A stretch of DNA of 64,000 bases. It comes from Streptomyces justiciae (GTDB taxonomy: Bacteria > Actinomycetota > Actinomycetes > Streptomycetales > Streptomycetaceae). The stretch covers positions 124,001 through 188,000 of the forward strand of contig NZ_JADDXU010000018.1 of assembly GCF_015163075.1 (NCBI RefSeq). The letters are read 5' to 3'. A model generated the notes under the pieces. The model saw only the letters and a program-made list of their open reading frames with translations, did no database searches and was not told the DNA's origin. The translations under genes were made by a program, and so were the position numbers. Shown one piece after another: positions 1 to 8,784 of this stretch (its first letter is position 1; the number at the start of each line of letters is the position of its first letter).

Positions 1-406
1 CGATGCCCTGGCCCAGCGCAACCTCGAACGCTTCAGTGAACAGGTCGGCGAACGTCTCCAGGGCGCCGACGGAGGCTGGCGGGACGCCCTGGACGCCGTC
101 CTCGACGAGTACCTCGCCATGAAGCGCACCGTGCCCGGCTTCTCCCTCGTCGACTTCGGCAACCAGATCCCCGTGGGCGCCCGCGCCGAACCCAACCACC
201 GCGTCGCCGACCGCCTCACCGAACTCCTCGCCGGCTATCTCCACCGCGACCCCGACGACGACCTGCGCCGCACCTTCCTCATCGCCGTGGAGACCGCCGA
301 CACCCTCGTCCATCTGGCGTTCCGGGTGGCGGCGGACGGGGACGAGCGGATCATCGCGGAGGCCCGGGAGATGCTCCGGGCCTACCTCGCGCGCGTGCTG
401 GACTGA
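1..406 (+). CDS. TetR-family regulator, C-terminal part (cut by window edge)
   Basis: The frame is open from base 2 and stops with TGA at 404-406, so only the last ~134 residues are visible. They form an all-helical ligand-binding half typical of TetR repressors (DALAQRNLERFSEQV near the edge, LIAVETADTLVHLAF later). The DNA-binding half lies outside the window. The gene is followed after 37 bp by a 20-bp palindrome (444-463) in front of the molybdopterin oxidoreductase, so local control of that gene is a reasonable inference. TetR membership rests on the C-terminal half alone. Confidence 0.7.
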   Translation, partial: DALAQRNLERFSEQVGERLQGADGGWRDALDAVLDEYLAMKRTVPGFSLVDFGNQIPVGARAEPNHRVADRLTELLAGYLHRDPDDDLRRTFLIAVETADTLVHLAFRVAADGDERIIAEAREMLRAYLARVLD

Positions 407-443
407 CCGCCGCCCGCACGGCCCCCGCGCAGGGGCTCCCCTC

Positions 444-463
444 CATGCCAACTGGTCGGTATG
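444..463. promoter_or_regulatory. 20-bp operator-like palindrome, site 1 of 4
   Basis: CATGCCAACTGGTCGGTATG is a near-palindrome in which every arm mismatch is a transition. It aligns with three other sites in the window (11913, 27745, 34183) to give CATRCCGACCGGTYRGTATG. It lies 37 bp upstream of the GTG at 501 and just after a TetR gene. Confidence 0.6.
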
Positions 464-500
464 CTCGGCCGGGACAGGCACCGCTGCCCCGGGAGGACCC

Positions 501-2732
501 GTGTCCCGCACCGCCCTGCGTATCTGCCCCCTGTGCGAGGCCACCTGCGGCCTGACCCTCACCATCGAGGGGACCCGGGTCACCGGCGCCCGCGGCGATC
601 GCGACGACGTGTTCAGCGAGGGCTTCATCTGCCCCAAGGGCGCCTCCTTCGGCGCCGTCGACGGCGACCCCGACCGGCTGCGCACCCCGCTGGTCCGCAA
701 GGACGGCGAGCTGCGCGAGGCCACCTGGGAGGAGGCCTTCGACGCGGTCGCCGCCGGCATCCGCCCGGCCGTCGAGCGGTACGGTCCGAACGTCGTCGGC
801 GTGGTGCTGGGCAACCCCAACGTGCACACCATGGCCGGCGCCCTCTACCCGCCGGTGCTGCTCGCCGGCCTCGGCACCCGCAGCGTCTTCACCGCCTCGA
901 CGGTCGACCAGATGCCCAAGCACGTCTCCAGCGGGCTCCTCTTCGGCGACGCCAACGCCATCCCGGTGCCCGACCTCGACCACACCGACCATCTGCTCCT
1001 CATCGGCGCCAACCCCCTTGAGTCCAACGGCAGTCTGTGCACCGCCCCCGACTTCCCCGGCAAGCTCAAGGCGCTCAAGGCCCGCGGCGGCACCCTCACG
1101 GTCATCGACCCGCGCCGCACCCGCACCGCCAAGCTCGCCGACCGCCACCTCGCGATCCGCCCCGGTGCCGACGCGCTGCTGCTGGCGGCGATGACGTACA
1201 CCCTCTTCGAGGAAGACCTCGTCGACACGGGGGAGTTGACCCCGCATCTCCAGGGGCTCGACGAACTCCGGGACGCCGTACGGGACTTCACCCCCGAAGC
1301 CGTCGCCGACGCCTGTGACGTCGACGCCGGCACCATCCGCACCCTCGCCCGCGAACTCGCCGCCGCCCCCACCGCCGCCGTCTACGCCCGCATCGGCAGC
1401 TGCACGGTGCCGCACGGCACGCTGGCCAGCTGGCTGGTCGACGTGCTGAACATCCTGACCGGGAACCTGGACCGCCCGGGCGGCGCCCTCTTCCCGCAGG
1501 CCGCCACCGACCGCACACCCCGGCCCGCCGGACCCAGCCACGGCTTCACGCTCGGCCGCTGGCACTCCCGGGTGAGCCGGCACCCCGAGGCCAAGGGGGA
1601 GCTGCCGATCTCCGCGCTCGCCGAGGAGATCGACACCGCGACGGAGGAGGGCGAGCCGATCCGGGTGGTCGTCACCGTCGCCGCCAACCCCGTCCTCTCC
1701 GTGCCCGACGGAGACCGGCTCGACAAGGCCCTCGGCGGGCTCGACTTCATGGTCAGCGTCGACCCGTACCTCAACGAGACCTCGCGCCACGCCGACGTCG
1801 TGCTGCCCCCGCCGCCGCCCTCGCAGAGCCCGCACCACGACTTCGCCTTCAACACCCTCGCCGTCCGCAACCAGGTCCGCTACACCCGCCCCGCGGTCCC
1901 GCTGGAGCCCGGCCGGATGGCCGAGACCGAGATCCTGGCCCGGCTCGTCCTCGCCGCGACCGGCATGCACGGCGCCGACCCCTCGGCCGTGGACGACCTG
2001 GTCATCGGGCAGACCCTCGGCAAGGCGGTCAAGGAGCCGTACTCCCCGGTGCACGGCCGTGACGCCAAGGAACTCGCCGGGCTGCTGACCGGCGTCTCCG
2101 GCCCCGAGCGACGGCTCGACATGATGCTGCGCCTCGGCCCCTACGGCGACGGCTTCGGCGTACGACCGGACGGGCTGAGCCTGGAGAAGCTGCTGGCGCA
2201 TCCGCACGGCATCGACCTCGGGCCGCTCGCCTCGCGGCTGCCGCAGCCGCTGAAGACCCGCAGCGGGAAGGTGGAGCTGCTGCCGCAGCCGATCGCCGAC
2301 GATCTGCCGCGCCTGCGGGAGGCGGCGTCCGAGCGGTCCGCCGGGCTGGTCCTCGTCGGCCGTCGCCATCTGCGCTCCAACAACAGCTGGATGCACAACG
2401 TCCCCGCCCTCACCGGCGGCACCAACCGCTGCACCCTGCACATCCATCCCGAGGACGCCGCCGGCCTCGGGCTCGTCGACGGACAGCCGGTCGGGGTGAA
2501 GGGCGCCGGGGGAGCGGTGACCGCGCCCGTGGAGATCACCGACACCGTGCGCCGGGGCGTCGTCAGCCTCCCGCACGGCTGGGGCCACGACCGCCCCGGG
2601 ACCCGTATGAACCACGCCGCCCAGGACCCCGGTGTCAACGTGAACCAGCTGCTCGACGGCCGTCTCCTGGACCCGCTGTCAGGCAACGCGGTCCTCAACG
2701 CCGTACCGGTCGAGTTGATCACAAAGCTGTGA
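501..2732 (+). CDS. Molybdopterin-dependent oxidoreductase with 4Fe-4S cluster
   Basis: A 743-residue member of the prokaryotic molybdopterin oxidoreductase family (formate dehydrogenase / assimilatory nitrate reductase type). The N-terminus has Cys9-x2-Cys12-x3-Cys16-x27-Cys44, the usual 4Fe-4S ligand set. The bis-MGD-binding core follows, and the C-terminal molydop-binding barrel (MHNVPALTGG, LPHGWGH) spans roughly residues 610-740. There is no Tat signal, so it should be cytoplasmic. The start is GTG at 501, preceded by GGGAGGA at 491-497. No partner subunit lies nearby, so the electron acceptor and substrate cannot be named. An operator-like palindrome lies 37 bp upstream. Confidence 0.9.
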   Translation: MSRTALRICPLCEATCGLTLTIEGTRVTGARGDRDDVFSEGFICPKGASFGAVDGDPDRLRTPLVRKDGELREATWEEAFDAVAAGIRPAVERYGPNVVGVVLGNPNVHTMAGALYPPVLLAGLGTRSVFTASTVDQMPKHVSSGLLFGDANAIPVPDLDHTDHLLLIGANPLESNGSLCTAPDFPGKLKALKARGGTLTVIDPRRTRTAKLADRHLAIRPGADALLLAAMTYTLFEEDLVDTGELTPHLQGLDELRDAVRDFTPEAVADACDVDAGTIRTLARELAAAPTAAVYARIGSCTVPHGTLASWLVDVLNILTGNLDRPGGALFPQAATDRTPRPAGPSHGFTLGRWHSRVSRHPEAKGELPISALAEEIDTATEEGEPIRVVVTVAANPVLSVPDGDRLDKALGGLDFMVSVDPYLNETSRHADVVLPPPPPSQSPHHDFAFNTLAVRNQVRYTRPAVPLEPGRMAETEILARLVLAATGMHGADPSAVDDLVIGQTLGKAVKEPYSPVHGRDAKELAGLLTGVSGPERRLDMMLRLGPYGDGFGVRPDGLSLEKLLAHPHGIDLGPLASRLPQPLKTRSGKVELLPQPIADDLPRLREAASERSAGLVLVGRRHLRSNNSWMHNVPALTGGTNRCTLHIHPEDAAGLGLVDGQPVGVKGAGGAVTAPVEITDTVRRGVVSLPHGWGHDRPGTRMNHAAQDPGVNVNQLLDGRLLDPLSGNAVLNAVPVELITKL

Positions 2733-2790
2733 CCTGCAGTTTTGCGCTTATTGCTCGCACGTCAACGTCTTGTTAACACCGCTCGACGGC

Positions 2791-2846
2791 ACCTAACGTC
2801 CATCGCACCGCCGGCCCTGGTGGGAGTTCAAGGGCGAACGTTAGGT
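2791..2846 (+). promoter_or_regulatory. Inverted repeat in the CitMHS leader, 3' arm at the start-proximal AGG
   Basis: ACCTAACGT (2791-2799) and ACGTTAGGT (2838-2846) are perfect 9-bp inverted repeats separated by 38 nt. The right arm contains the only AGG near the ATG at 2855, so pairing could hide the ribosome-binding region. Alternatively the two arms could be half-sites for a regulator. Confidence 0.4.
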
Positions 2847-2854
2847 ATCCACTC

Positions 2855-4255
2855 ATGTTGACCATCCTCGGCTTCGCCATGATCGCGACCTTCCTGGTCC
2901 TGATCATGATGAAGAAGATGTCGCCGATCGCGGCGCTCGTGCTGATCCCGGCACTCTTCTGTGTGTTCGTCGGTAAGGGCGCCAAGCTCGGTGACTACGT
3001 CATCGACGGCGTCACCAGCCTCGCCCCGACCGCGGCGATGCTCATGTTCGCGATCGTCTACTTCGGTGTGATGATCGACGTCGGCCTCTTCGACCCGATC
3101 GTGCGGGGCATCCTGAAGTTCGCGAAGGCCGACCCGATGCGGATCGTCGTCGGCACCGCGATCCTCGCCGCGATCGTCTCCCTCGACGGCGACGGCTCGA
3201 CCACCTTCATGATCACCGTCTCGGCGATGTACCCGCTCTACAAGCGCCTGAAGATGAGCCTGGTCGTGATGACCGGTGTCGCCGCCATGGCCAACGGCGT
3301 GATGAACACCCTGCCGTGGGGCGGCCCGACCGCCCGCGCCGCCACCGCGCTCAAGCTCGACGCCAGCGACATCTTCGTCCCGATGATCCCGGCGCTCGCC
3401 GTCGGCCTGCTGGGCGTCTTCGTCCTCTCCTACTTCCTGGGTCTGAAGGAGCGCAAGCGCCTCGGTGTGCTGACGCTGGACGAGGTGCTCGTCGAGGAGA
3501 AGGAGTCCGAGACGGTTCTCGTGGGCGCCGGTTCCGGTTCCACCGGCAAGACGGTCACCGGCGGTTCCGGCTCCGGCTCCGGCACCGACGCCGAGGACGG
3601 CGACGAGGAGCGCTTCACCGTCCTCGACCCCAACCGCGCCACCCTGCGTCCCAAGCTGTACTGGTTCAACGCCCTGGTCACCGCCACCCTGCTGACCGCC
3701 ATGATCATGGAGTGGCTGCCGATCCCGGTGCTGTTCCTGCTCGGCGCCGCGCTCGTCCTCACGGTCAACTTCCCGCACATCCCCGACCAGAAGGCCCGGC
3801 TCGCCGCCCACGCCGACAACGTCCTCAACGTCTCCGGCATGGTCTTCGCCGCCGCCGTCTTCACCGGCGTCCTCCAGGGCACCGGCATGGTCGACCACAT
3901 GGCCCGCTGGATGGTCGACGTCATCCCCGAGGGCATGGGCCCGCACATGGCCCTCGTCACCGGCATCCTGAGCCTGCCGCTCACCTACTTCATGTCCAAC
4001 GACGGCTTCTACTTCGGCGTCCTGCCGGTCCTCGCCGAGGCCGGCGCCGCCCACGGCGTCTCGCCGCTGGAGATGGCTCGCGCCTCCCTCGTCGGCCAGC
4101 CGCTGCACATGTCGAGCCCGCTCGTCCCGGCCGTCTACGTCCTGGTCGGCATGGCCAAGGTCGAGTTCGGCGACCACACGAAGTTCGTGGTCAAGTGGGC
4201 CGCCCTCACCTGCCTGATCATCCTCGGCGCAGGCATCCTCTTCGGCATCATCTGA
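2855..4255 (+). CDS. CitMHS-family citrate:cation symporter
   Basis: A 466-residue polytopic membrane protein that matches the CitMHS family (metal-citrate/H+ symporters) in its N-terminal half (ILGFAMIATFLVLIMM, PIAALVLIPALFCVFVG), its SLDGDGSTTFMI loop, and the duplicated C-terminal half (MSNDGFYFGVLPVL). A hydrophilic Gly/Ser/Asp-rich central loop at about residues 222-265 separates the halves. It should import citrate complexed with Mg2+ or Ca2+; the ion cannot be read from sequence. The ATG at 2855 has only a weak TTAGGT upstream, and that sits in an inverted repeat. An MFS gene follows 25 bp later and is probably co-transcribed. Confidence 0.9.
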   Translation: MLTILGFAMIATFLVLIMMKKMSPIAALVLIPALFCVFVGKGAKLGDYVIDGVTSLAPTAAMLMFAIVYFGVMIDVGLFDPIVRGILKFAKADPMRIVVGTAILAAIVSLDGDGSTTFMITVSAMYPLYKRLKMSLVVMTGVAAMANGVMNTLPWGGPTARAATALKLDASDIFVPMIPALAVGLLGVFVLSYFLGLKERKRLGVLTLDEVLVEEKESETVLVGAGSGSTGKTVTGGSGSGSGTDAEDGDEERFTVLDPNRATLRPKLYWFNALVTATLLTAMIMEWLPIPVLFLLGAALVLTVNFPHIPDQKARLAAHADNVLNVSGMVFAAAVFTGVLQGTGMVDHMARWMVDVIPEGMGPHMALVTGILSLPLTYFMSNDGFYFGVLPVLAEAGAAHGVSPLEMARASLVGQPLHMSSPLVPAVYVLVGMAKVEFGDHTKFVVKWAALTCLIILGAGILFGII

Positions 4256-4280
4256 ACCACCCTCGATGGAGGACTCGCAC

Positions 4281-5510
4281 ATGGCGCCCGGTGGGAACCG
4301 CGGCTGGCTGCTCCGCCTCGTCATCGCCTTCAGCTTCGCGCAGGGGGCGGTGTCGATGGCCCGGCCCGCCGTCTCCTACCGGGCCCTCGCGCTGGGCGCC
4401 GACGAACAGGCCATCGGCATCATCGCGGGGGTCTACGCCCTGCTCCCGCTGTTCGCCGCGGTCCCGCTGGGCCGGCGCACCGACCACGGCCGCTGCGCAC
4501 CCCTGCTGCCCGTCGGCGTGGTCCTGATAGCGGGCGGCTGCGCACTGAGCGGTGTCGCCAACTCCCTGTGGGCGATGGCGATCTGGAGCGGGGTGATGGG
4601 ACTCGGCCACCTCTGCTTCGTGATCGGCGCCCAGTCGCTCGTCGCCCGCCAGTCCGCGCCGCACGAACAGGACCGCAACTTCGGCCACTTCACCATCGGC
4701 GCCTCCCTCGGCCAGCTCGTCGGCCCGGTCGCCGCGGGCGCGCTCATCGGCGGCAAGGACATGGCCGGCACCAGCGCGCTCGCCCTGCTCGTCGCGGGGG
4801 CGGGTGCCGCGGTCGCGTTCACCTCGCTGTGGCGCATCGAGGACCGTACGGCGGTCAAGTCCCGTACGGAGCAAGGCGATCGGGTGCCGGTCGGGCGCAT
4901 CCTGCGCGCCCGGGGCGTCCCCGCGGGCATCTTCATCAGCCTCGCCGTCCTCTCCGCGACCGACATCCTCACCGCCTACCTCCCGGTGGTCGGCGAGCAC
5001 CGCGGCATCGCCCCCTCCGTGATCGGCCTCCTGCTCAGCCTCCGCGCGGCGGCCACCATCGCCTGCCGGCTGGTGCTGACCCCGCTGCTGCGGCTGCTGG
5101 GCCGCGCCATGCTGCTGACGGTCACCTGTCTGCTGGCCGCCGTGCTCTGCGCGGGCATCGCCCTGCCGGTACCGGTGTGGGCGCTCGCGCTGATGCTGGC
5201 CGTGCTCGGCTTCTGCCTCGGCGTCGGACAGCCGCTGTCCATGACGACGGTCGTACAGGCGGCCCCCGACGGCGCCCGCTCCACCGCCCTCGCCCTGCGC
5301 CTCACCGGCAACCGCCTCGGCCAGGTCGCCGCACCGGCCACGGCGGGCCTGGTCGCGGGGGTCGTGGGCGCGGCCGCGCCGTTCGTGATGCTGGGCGCGC
5401 TGCTGCTCCTGTCGGCGGGGGTGGCGCTGCGGTCGCCGGCGCGGCCCGCCGAGGCGGCGCCGGGGGTCCGCCGTTCGGGAGCGGCGGTGGGCCGTAAGGA
5501 GGACGCCTGA
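4281..5510 (+). CDS. MFS transporter
   Basis: A 409-residue, 12-helix major facilitator. The start is ATG 4281, because GGAGGA at 4268-4273 is placed 7 nt before it; an in-frame ATG at 4266 overlaps that ribosome-binding site. The GRRTDHGRCAP loop after helix 2 corresponds to the MFS motif A region. The gene follows the CitMHS gene by 25 bp, so the two are probably one operon. Substrate unknown: it could export a product of citrate metabolism or be a drug-type exporter. Confidence 0.85.
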   Translation: MAPGGNRGWLLRLVIAFSFAQGAVSMARPAVSYRALALGADEQAIGIIAGVYALLPLFAAVPLGRRTDHGRCAPLLPVGVVLIAGGCALSGVANSLWAMAIWSGVMGLGHLCFVIGAQSLVARQSAPHEQDRNFGHFTIGASLGQLVGPVAAGALIGGKDMAGTSALALLVAGAGAAVAFTSLWRIEDRTAVKSRTEQGDRVPVGRILRARGVPAGIFISLAVLSATDILTAYLPVVGEHRGIAPSVIGLLLSLRAAATIACRLVLTPLLRLLGRAMLLTVTCLLAAVLCAGIALPVPVWALALMLAVLGFCLGVGQPLSMTTVVQAAPDGARSTALALRLTGNRLGQVAAPATAGLVAGVVGAAAPFVMLGALLLLSAGVALRSPARPAEAAPGVRRSGAAVGRKEDA

Positions 5511-5522
5511 CGGTGTGTCGGC

Positions 5523-5536
5523 GCGGGGTACCCCGC
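5523..5536. terminator. Short perfect palindrome after the MFS gene
   Basis: GCGGGGTACCCCGC is a perfect 14-bp palindrome 12 bp after the MFS stop codon. It lacks a T-run, so it is only a weak terminator candidate for the CitMHS-MFS operon. Confidence 0.3.
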
Positions 5537-5612
5537 ATGAGGTGGCGGATATGACAGAGAGTCAGGCGCGATGCGATTCGTATGAAAATCGCCAGACTCG
5601 GAGGAAATGCGC

Positions 5613-6251
5613 ATGCTCATCGCCGCCCGTCCACGCCGCGCCAGCGGCCGTACCGCAGCCCTCGCGGCGCTCACCGTCGCCGGCACCGTCCTGATCGGCG
5701 TACCCGGCACCGCCGCGGCGGCTCCCGGCGACAACGGCGACGTCAAGATCCACAAGGCCGAATCGAGGCCCGTCGACCCCAGCGACGAGGACCAAAGAGA
5801 CGAGCCGAAGGTCTGCAAGTTCTATCTGGCCGCCTTCAACTTCGACTCGCGCGAACACTTCACCTACACCATCGACGGGCAGGGGCAGGGGCCGAACGCG
5901 GGCACCGGACACCTCTCAGGCGACGGCACGGCAGACGTGAACGGCGCCGCGCGCACCGAGGATCTGACGCTGTCCGACGGGCTGTACAAGCTCGTCTGGA
6001 AGGGCGACAACTGGACGGGCGCGGGCAAGCAGAAGGTGTTCACCGTCGACTGCACGAACCCCACGCCGACTCCGACATCGACCAGGCCGGGCGGCGGTCC
6101 GGGCGGCCCCAACGGCGGCCCGCCGGCCGGCGGCGGCGGACTCGCCAAGGACGCGGCGATGGGGCCGGTCGCCGGTGCGGCGGTCGTGGGTCTGGCCGCG
6201 GCCGGCGGTGCGGTGTGGTTGCGGCTTCGCCGTCGCCCGCATGGCGCGTAG
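5613..6251 (+). CDS. Secreted, membrane-anchored protein of unknown function (sortase-linked)
   Basis: A 212-residue protein with an N-terminal signal peptide (cleavage likely after GTAAAA, about residue 32), an extracellular domain of about 100 residues, a Pro/Gly linker (PTPTPTSTRPGG), a C-terminal membrane helix (VAGAAVVGLAAAGGAVW) and a basic tail RLRRRP. This is the layout of a cell-wall sorting signal, but no LPxTG or LAxTG pentapeptide precedes the helix; the closest stretch is GGLAKDA. ATG 5613 was chosen over ATG 5607 because GGAGG at 5600-5604 has correct spacing only for 5613. Its stop overlaps the start of the class F sortase gene, which suggests the pair acts together. Confidence 0.75.
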   Translation: MLIAARPRRASGRTAALAALTVAGTVLIGVPGTAAAAPGDNGDVKIHKAESRPVDPSDEDQRDEPKVCKFYLAAFNFDSREHFTYTIDGQGQGPNAGTGHLSGDGTADVNGAARTEDLTLSDGLYKLVWKGDNWTGAGKQKVFTVDCTNPTPTPTSTRPGGGPGGPNGGPPAGGGGLAKDAAMGPVAGAAVVGLAAAGGAVWLRLRRRPHGA

Positions 6252-7218
6252 CAGTCCCAGGTGCGCGCCTCGGCGCGGGCGCCGGCACGAGCCACGCCGC
6301 CCGACGCGCGCCTACCGGCTGGCGCGGACGGCGGCGGTGGCCGGGTGCCTGATCCTGGCCGGCGTGCTGTGGACGCACGACGAGGATCCCGGTGGTGCGG
6401 CGGCGCCCGTCGAGACGGTCGCCGCCGCCGGGCGGGGGGAGGCGATGGGGTCGGCTGCCGAGGGAGGGCCGGGTTCCGCCGGGGCCCCGGGCGTACGAGC
6501 CGGGGCGGGCGCCGTACAAGAGGAGCTGCCTGCCAGGGGCACCGGCCTGCACCTCCCGCCGACCGCCTCGGCCGCCCCCGGTGCGGACACGGCTCGGCGC
6601 GGGCCGACCGCTTCCGAGGCGAAGAGCGGAGGCCGCCCGCCGGCCACCACCGACGCGCGCCGGGCCCCGGCCCAGCCGGCCCGCCCCGGCGGGCAGGGCG
6701 TACGCCCGCCCCGTCACCGGACGACTCCGGCGCTCCGCCCCCTGCCGCGCTCCCGGGCCACCCGGCTCCTCATCCCCTACCTGGACGTCGACGCCCCGGT
6801 CACGGACCTGCGCCTCGACCGGCACCGGCGCCTGGAGGCGCCGCCGGGTGACGATCCGAACCTCGTGGGCTGGTACAAGGACGGCCCCGCTCCCGGCGGA
6901 CAGGGAACCGCCGTGGCCGTGGGCCATCTGGACACCGACACCGGCGGCGCGGTCTTCGCGGGCCTGTCCGAGCTGAAACGCGGACGCCTGGTCGAGGTGC
7001 GGCGGGCGGACGGACGTACCGCCGTCTACACCGTCGACGCCGTCCGGGAGTACGAGAAGGCGCACTTCCCCGACCGGGAGGTGTACGGCGCCCGAGGCCG
7101 CCCCGAGCTGCGGCTCATCACCTGCGGTGGCACCTACGACCGCAGAAAAGGCTATTCGGGCAACCTGGTCGTCTTCGCCCACCTGGTGGCGGTCCGGGAG
7201 GCCCCCGCCCGGCACTGA
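6241..7218 (+). CDS. Class F sortase
   Basis: A 325-residue membrane-anchored transpeptidase. A signal anchor (TAAVAGCLILAGVLW, about residues 30-45) is followed by a long disordered Pro/Ala/Arg-rich stretch to about residue 175 and then the sortase barrel. The catalytic residues are visible: His229 in AVGHLDT, Cys295 in LITCGG, Arg301/Arg302 in DRRKGYSGN. This matches the actinobacterial class F sortase layout. ATG 6241 overlaps the upstream stop codon by 11 bp, consistent with translational coupling; a longer start at 6175 would lie within the upstream gene. The upstream protein is the obvious candidate substrate. Confidence 0.88.
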   Translation: MARSSPRCAPRRGRRHEPRRPTRAYRLARTAAVAGCLILAGVLWTHDEDPGGAAAPVETVAAAGRGEAMGSAAEGGPGSAGAPGVRAGAGAVQEELPARGTGLHLPPTASAAPGADTARRGPTASEAKSGGRPPATTDARRAPAQPARPGGQGVRPPRHRTTPALRPLPRSRATRLLIPYLDVDAPVTDLRLDRHRRLEAPPGDDPNLVGWYKDGPAPGGQGTAVAVGHLDTDTGGAVFAGLSELKRGRLVEVRRADGRTAVYTVDAVREYEKAHFPDREVYGARGRPELRLITCGGTYDRRKGYSGNLVVFAHLVAVREAPARH

Positions 7219-7390
7219 ATCTGGCCGTCCGGTTTCTCACCTGCTGGACCGTGCCGTCCGATCCTGCCCATTCTCTTCCCCCGGCCGCACACATTCCGTT
7301 AACTTCCGTGACCCATAGGCCCCGTGCGACTCGCCCGGGGCATTCGGCCACGGAGCAACAGCGCTCAGTCAGCCCCCGGGGGCACCTGCC

Positions 7391-8731
7391 ATGACACGCG
7401 CCATCTCTCTGCACGACGTGAGCAAGAGCTATACGCGAGGCACCCGGGTGGTGGACCGGCTGACGCTGGACATCGCCCCGGGCGAGTTCCTCGTGCTGCT
7501 GGGACCCTCGGGCTGCGGCAAGTCCACCGTCCTCAGGATGATCGCCGGGCTCGAGGACATCGACGAGGGCGACCTGCTCCTCGACGGCGAGTTCGCCAAC
7601 GATCTCCCGCCGTCCGGCCGGGACATCGCGATGGTCTTCCAGAACTTCGCCCTGTACCCGAGCATGACCAGCCGCGACAACATCGGCTTCCCGCTGCGCA
7701 TCGAGACCCCCGGCGCGGACCCGCGCCCCCGTGTGGACGCCACCGCCCGCATGCTCGGCATCGAGGAACTCCTCGACCGCTTCCCCGCCCAGCTCTCCGG
7801 CGGTGAACGCCAGCGCGTCGCCATGGGCCGGGCCATCGCCCGCCACCCCTCCGCGTTCCTGATGGACGAGCCGCTGTCCAATCTCGACGCCAAGCTCCGC
7901 AACCATCTGCGCGCCGAAATATCCGCGCTCACCCGCGAGTTGGGCGTCACCACGGTCTACGTCACCCACGACCAGGCCGAGGCCATGTCGCTCGGCGACC
8001 GGGTCGCCGTCCTGCGCGGCGGCGTCCTGCAACAGGTCGGCAGCCCGCGCGAGGTCTACGCGCTGCCCCGTAACGTCTTCGTCGCCGCCTTCATCGGCAC
8101 CCCGCGGATCAACCTCCTCCAGGGCCTGGTCCGCGCCCCGTTGGACGGTGCGATGACCATCAGCCTCGGCAAGCAGTACCTCCGGCTGCCCGAACCCCTG
8201 TCCCTGGACCACCAGTTGCTCCGCGTCCAGCAGGGCCGCGAGGTCATCGTCGGCCTGCGCTCCGAGGCGGTGCGCATCGCCAAGCCGTCCGCGGCCCGCC
8301 CCGGCGAGATGCCGCTCACCGGCCTTGTGGAGCACGTGGAGTTCCAGGGCCACGAGAACCTCGTCCACTTCAACACCGGCTCCCGCCCGGCCGTCGTACC
8401 CGATCTGGAGGCCCCGCGCCCCGCCGCCCGCCCGGCCCGGCGCCGCCGTCGCGACGGCGGTCCCGGCGTGCTGGACCGCCTCCGGCAACGCGCCGACGCC
8501 CTGCGCGCGGGCCCGGTGGTGGTGCTCGACGAGCCGTTGGACAACGCGCCCGTGACGCCTCCGGACGGCCGCCTCCCCGGCGACCTGATCGTCCGCACCA
8601 CGCCCGACCTCCAGCTCCGCCACGGCATGCACGTCCCCCTCCTGGTCGACCTCGCCCACCTGTTCGTCTTCGACCAGCACGGCGAGCGCATCAGCCCGGC
8701 CCCGGCCCGGCTGCCCGACCTGGAGGAGTGA
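7391..8731 (+). CDS. ABC transporter ATP-binding protein, MalK/UgpC/MsiK type
   Basis: A 446-residue ATPase with Walker A GPSGCGKST (about residues 38-46), Q-loop VFQNFALYP, signature LSGGERQRVA, Walker B AFLMDEP, and the switch His in VTHDQAEAM. The C-terminal TOBE-type regulatory domain marks it as a carbohydrate-importer ATPase of the kind shared by several permeases, like MsiK in Streptomyces. No permease or binding protein lies nearby. It is about 75 residues longer than usual: a Pro/Arg-rich insert (PRPAARPARRRRRD) interrupts the TOBE region near residue 345. Confidence 0.9.
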   Translation: MTRAISLHDVSKSYTRGTRVVDRLTLDIAPGEFLVLLGPSGCGKSTVLRMIAGLEDIDEGDLLLDGEFANDLPPSGRDIAMVFQNFALYPSMTSRDNIGFPLRIETPGADPRPRVDATARMLGIEELLDRFPAQLSGGERQRVAMGRAIARHPSAFLMDEPLSNLDAKLRNHLRAEISALTRELGVTTVYVTHDQAEAMSLGDRVAVLRGGVLQQVGSPREVYALPRNVFVAAFIGTPRINLLQGLVRAPLDGAMTISLGKQYLRLPEPLSLDHQLLRVQQGREVIVGLRSEAVRIAKPSAARPGEMPLTGLVEHVEFQGHENLVHFNTGSRPAVVPDLEAPRPAARPARRRRRDGGPGVLDRLRQRADALRAGPVVVLDEPLDNAPVTPPDGRLPGDLIVRTTPDLQLRHGMHVPLLVDLAHLFVFDQHGERISPAPARLPDLEE

Positions 8732-8784
8732 ATCCCGGCGCGGTGTCCGGGTGCGGAGGGGGAGGGCCCGCTAGGCATACGTCC

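Noticed and set aside
351..2615. A 754-codon open frame on the minus strand opposite the molybdopterin oxidoreductase
   Set aside because: Its composition is the Arg/Gly/Ala-rich shadow typical of high-GC DNA. The plus-strand gene has clear family motifs and a ribosome-binding site.
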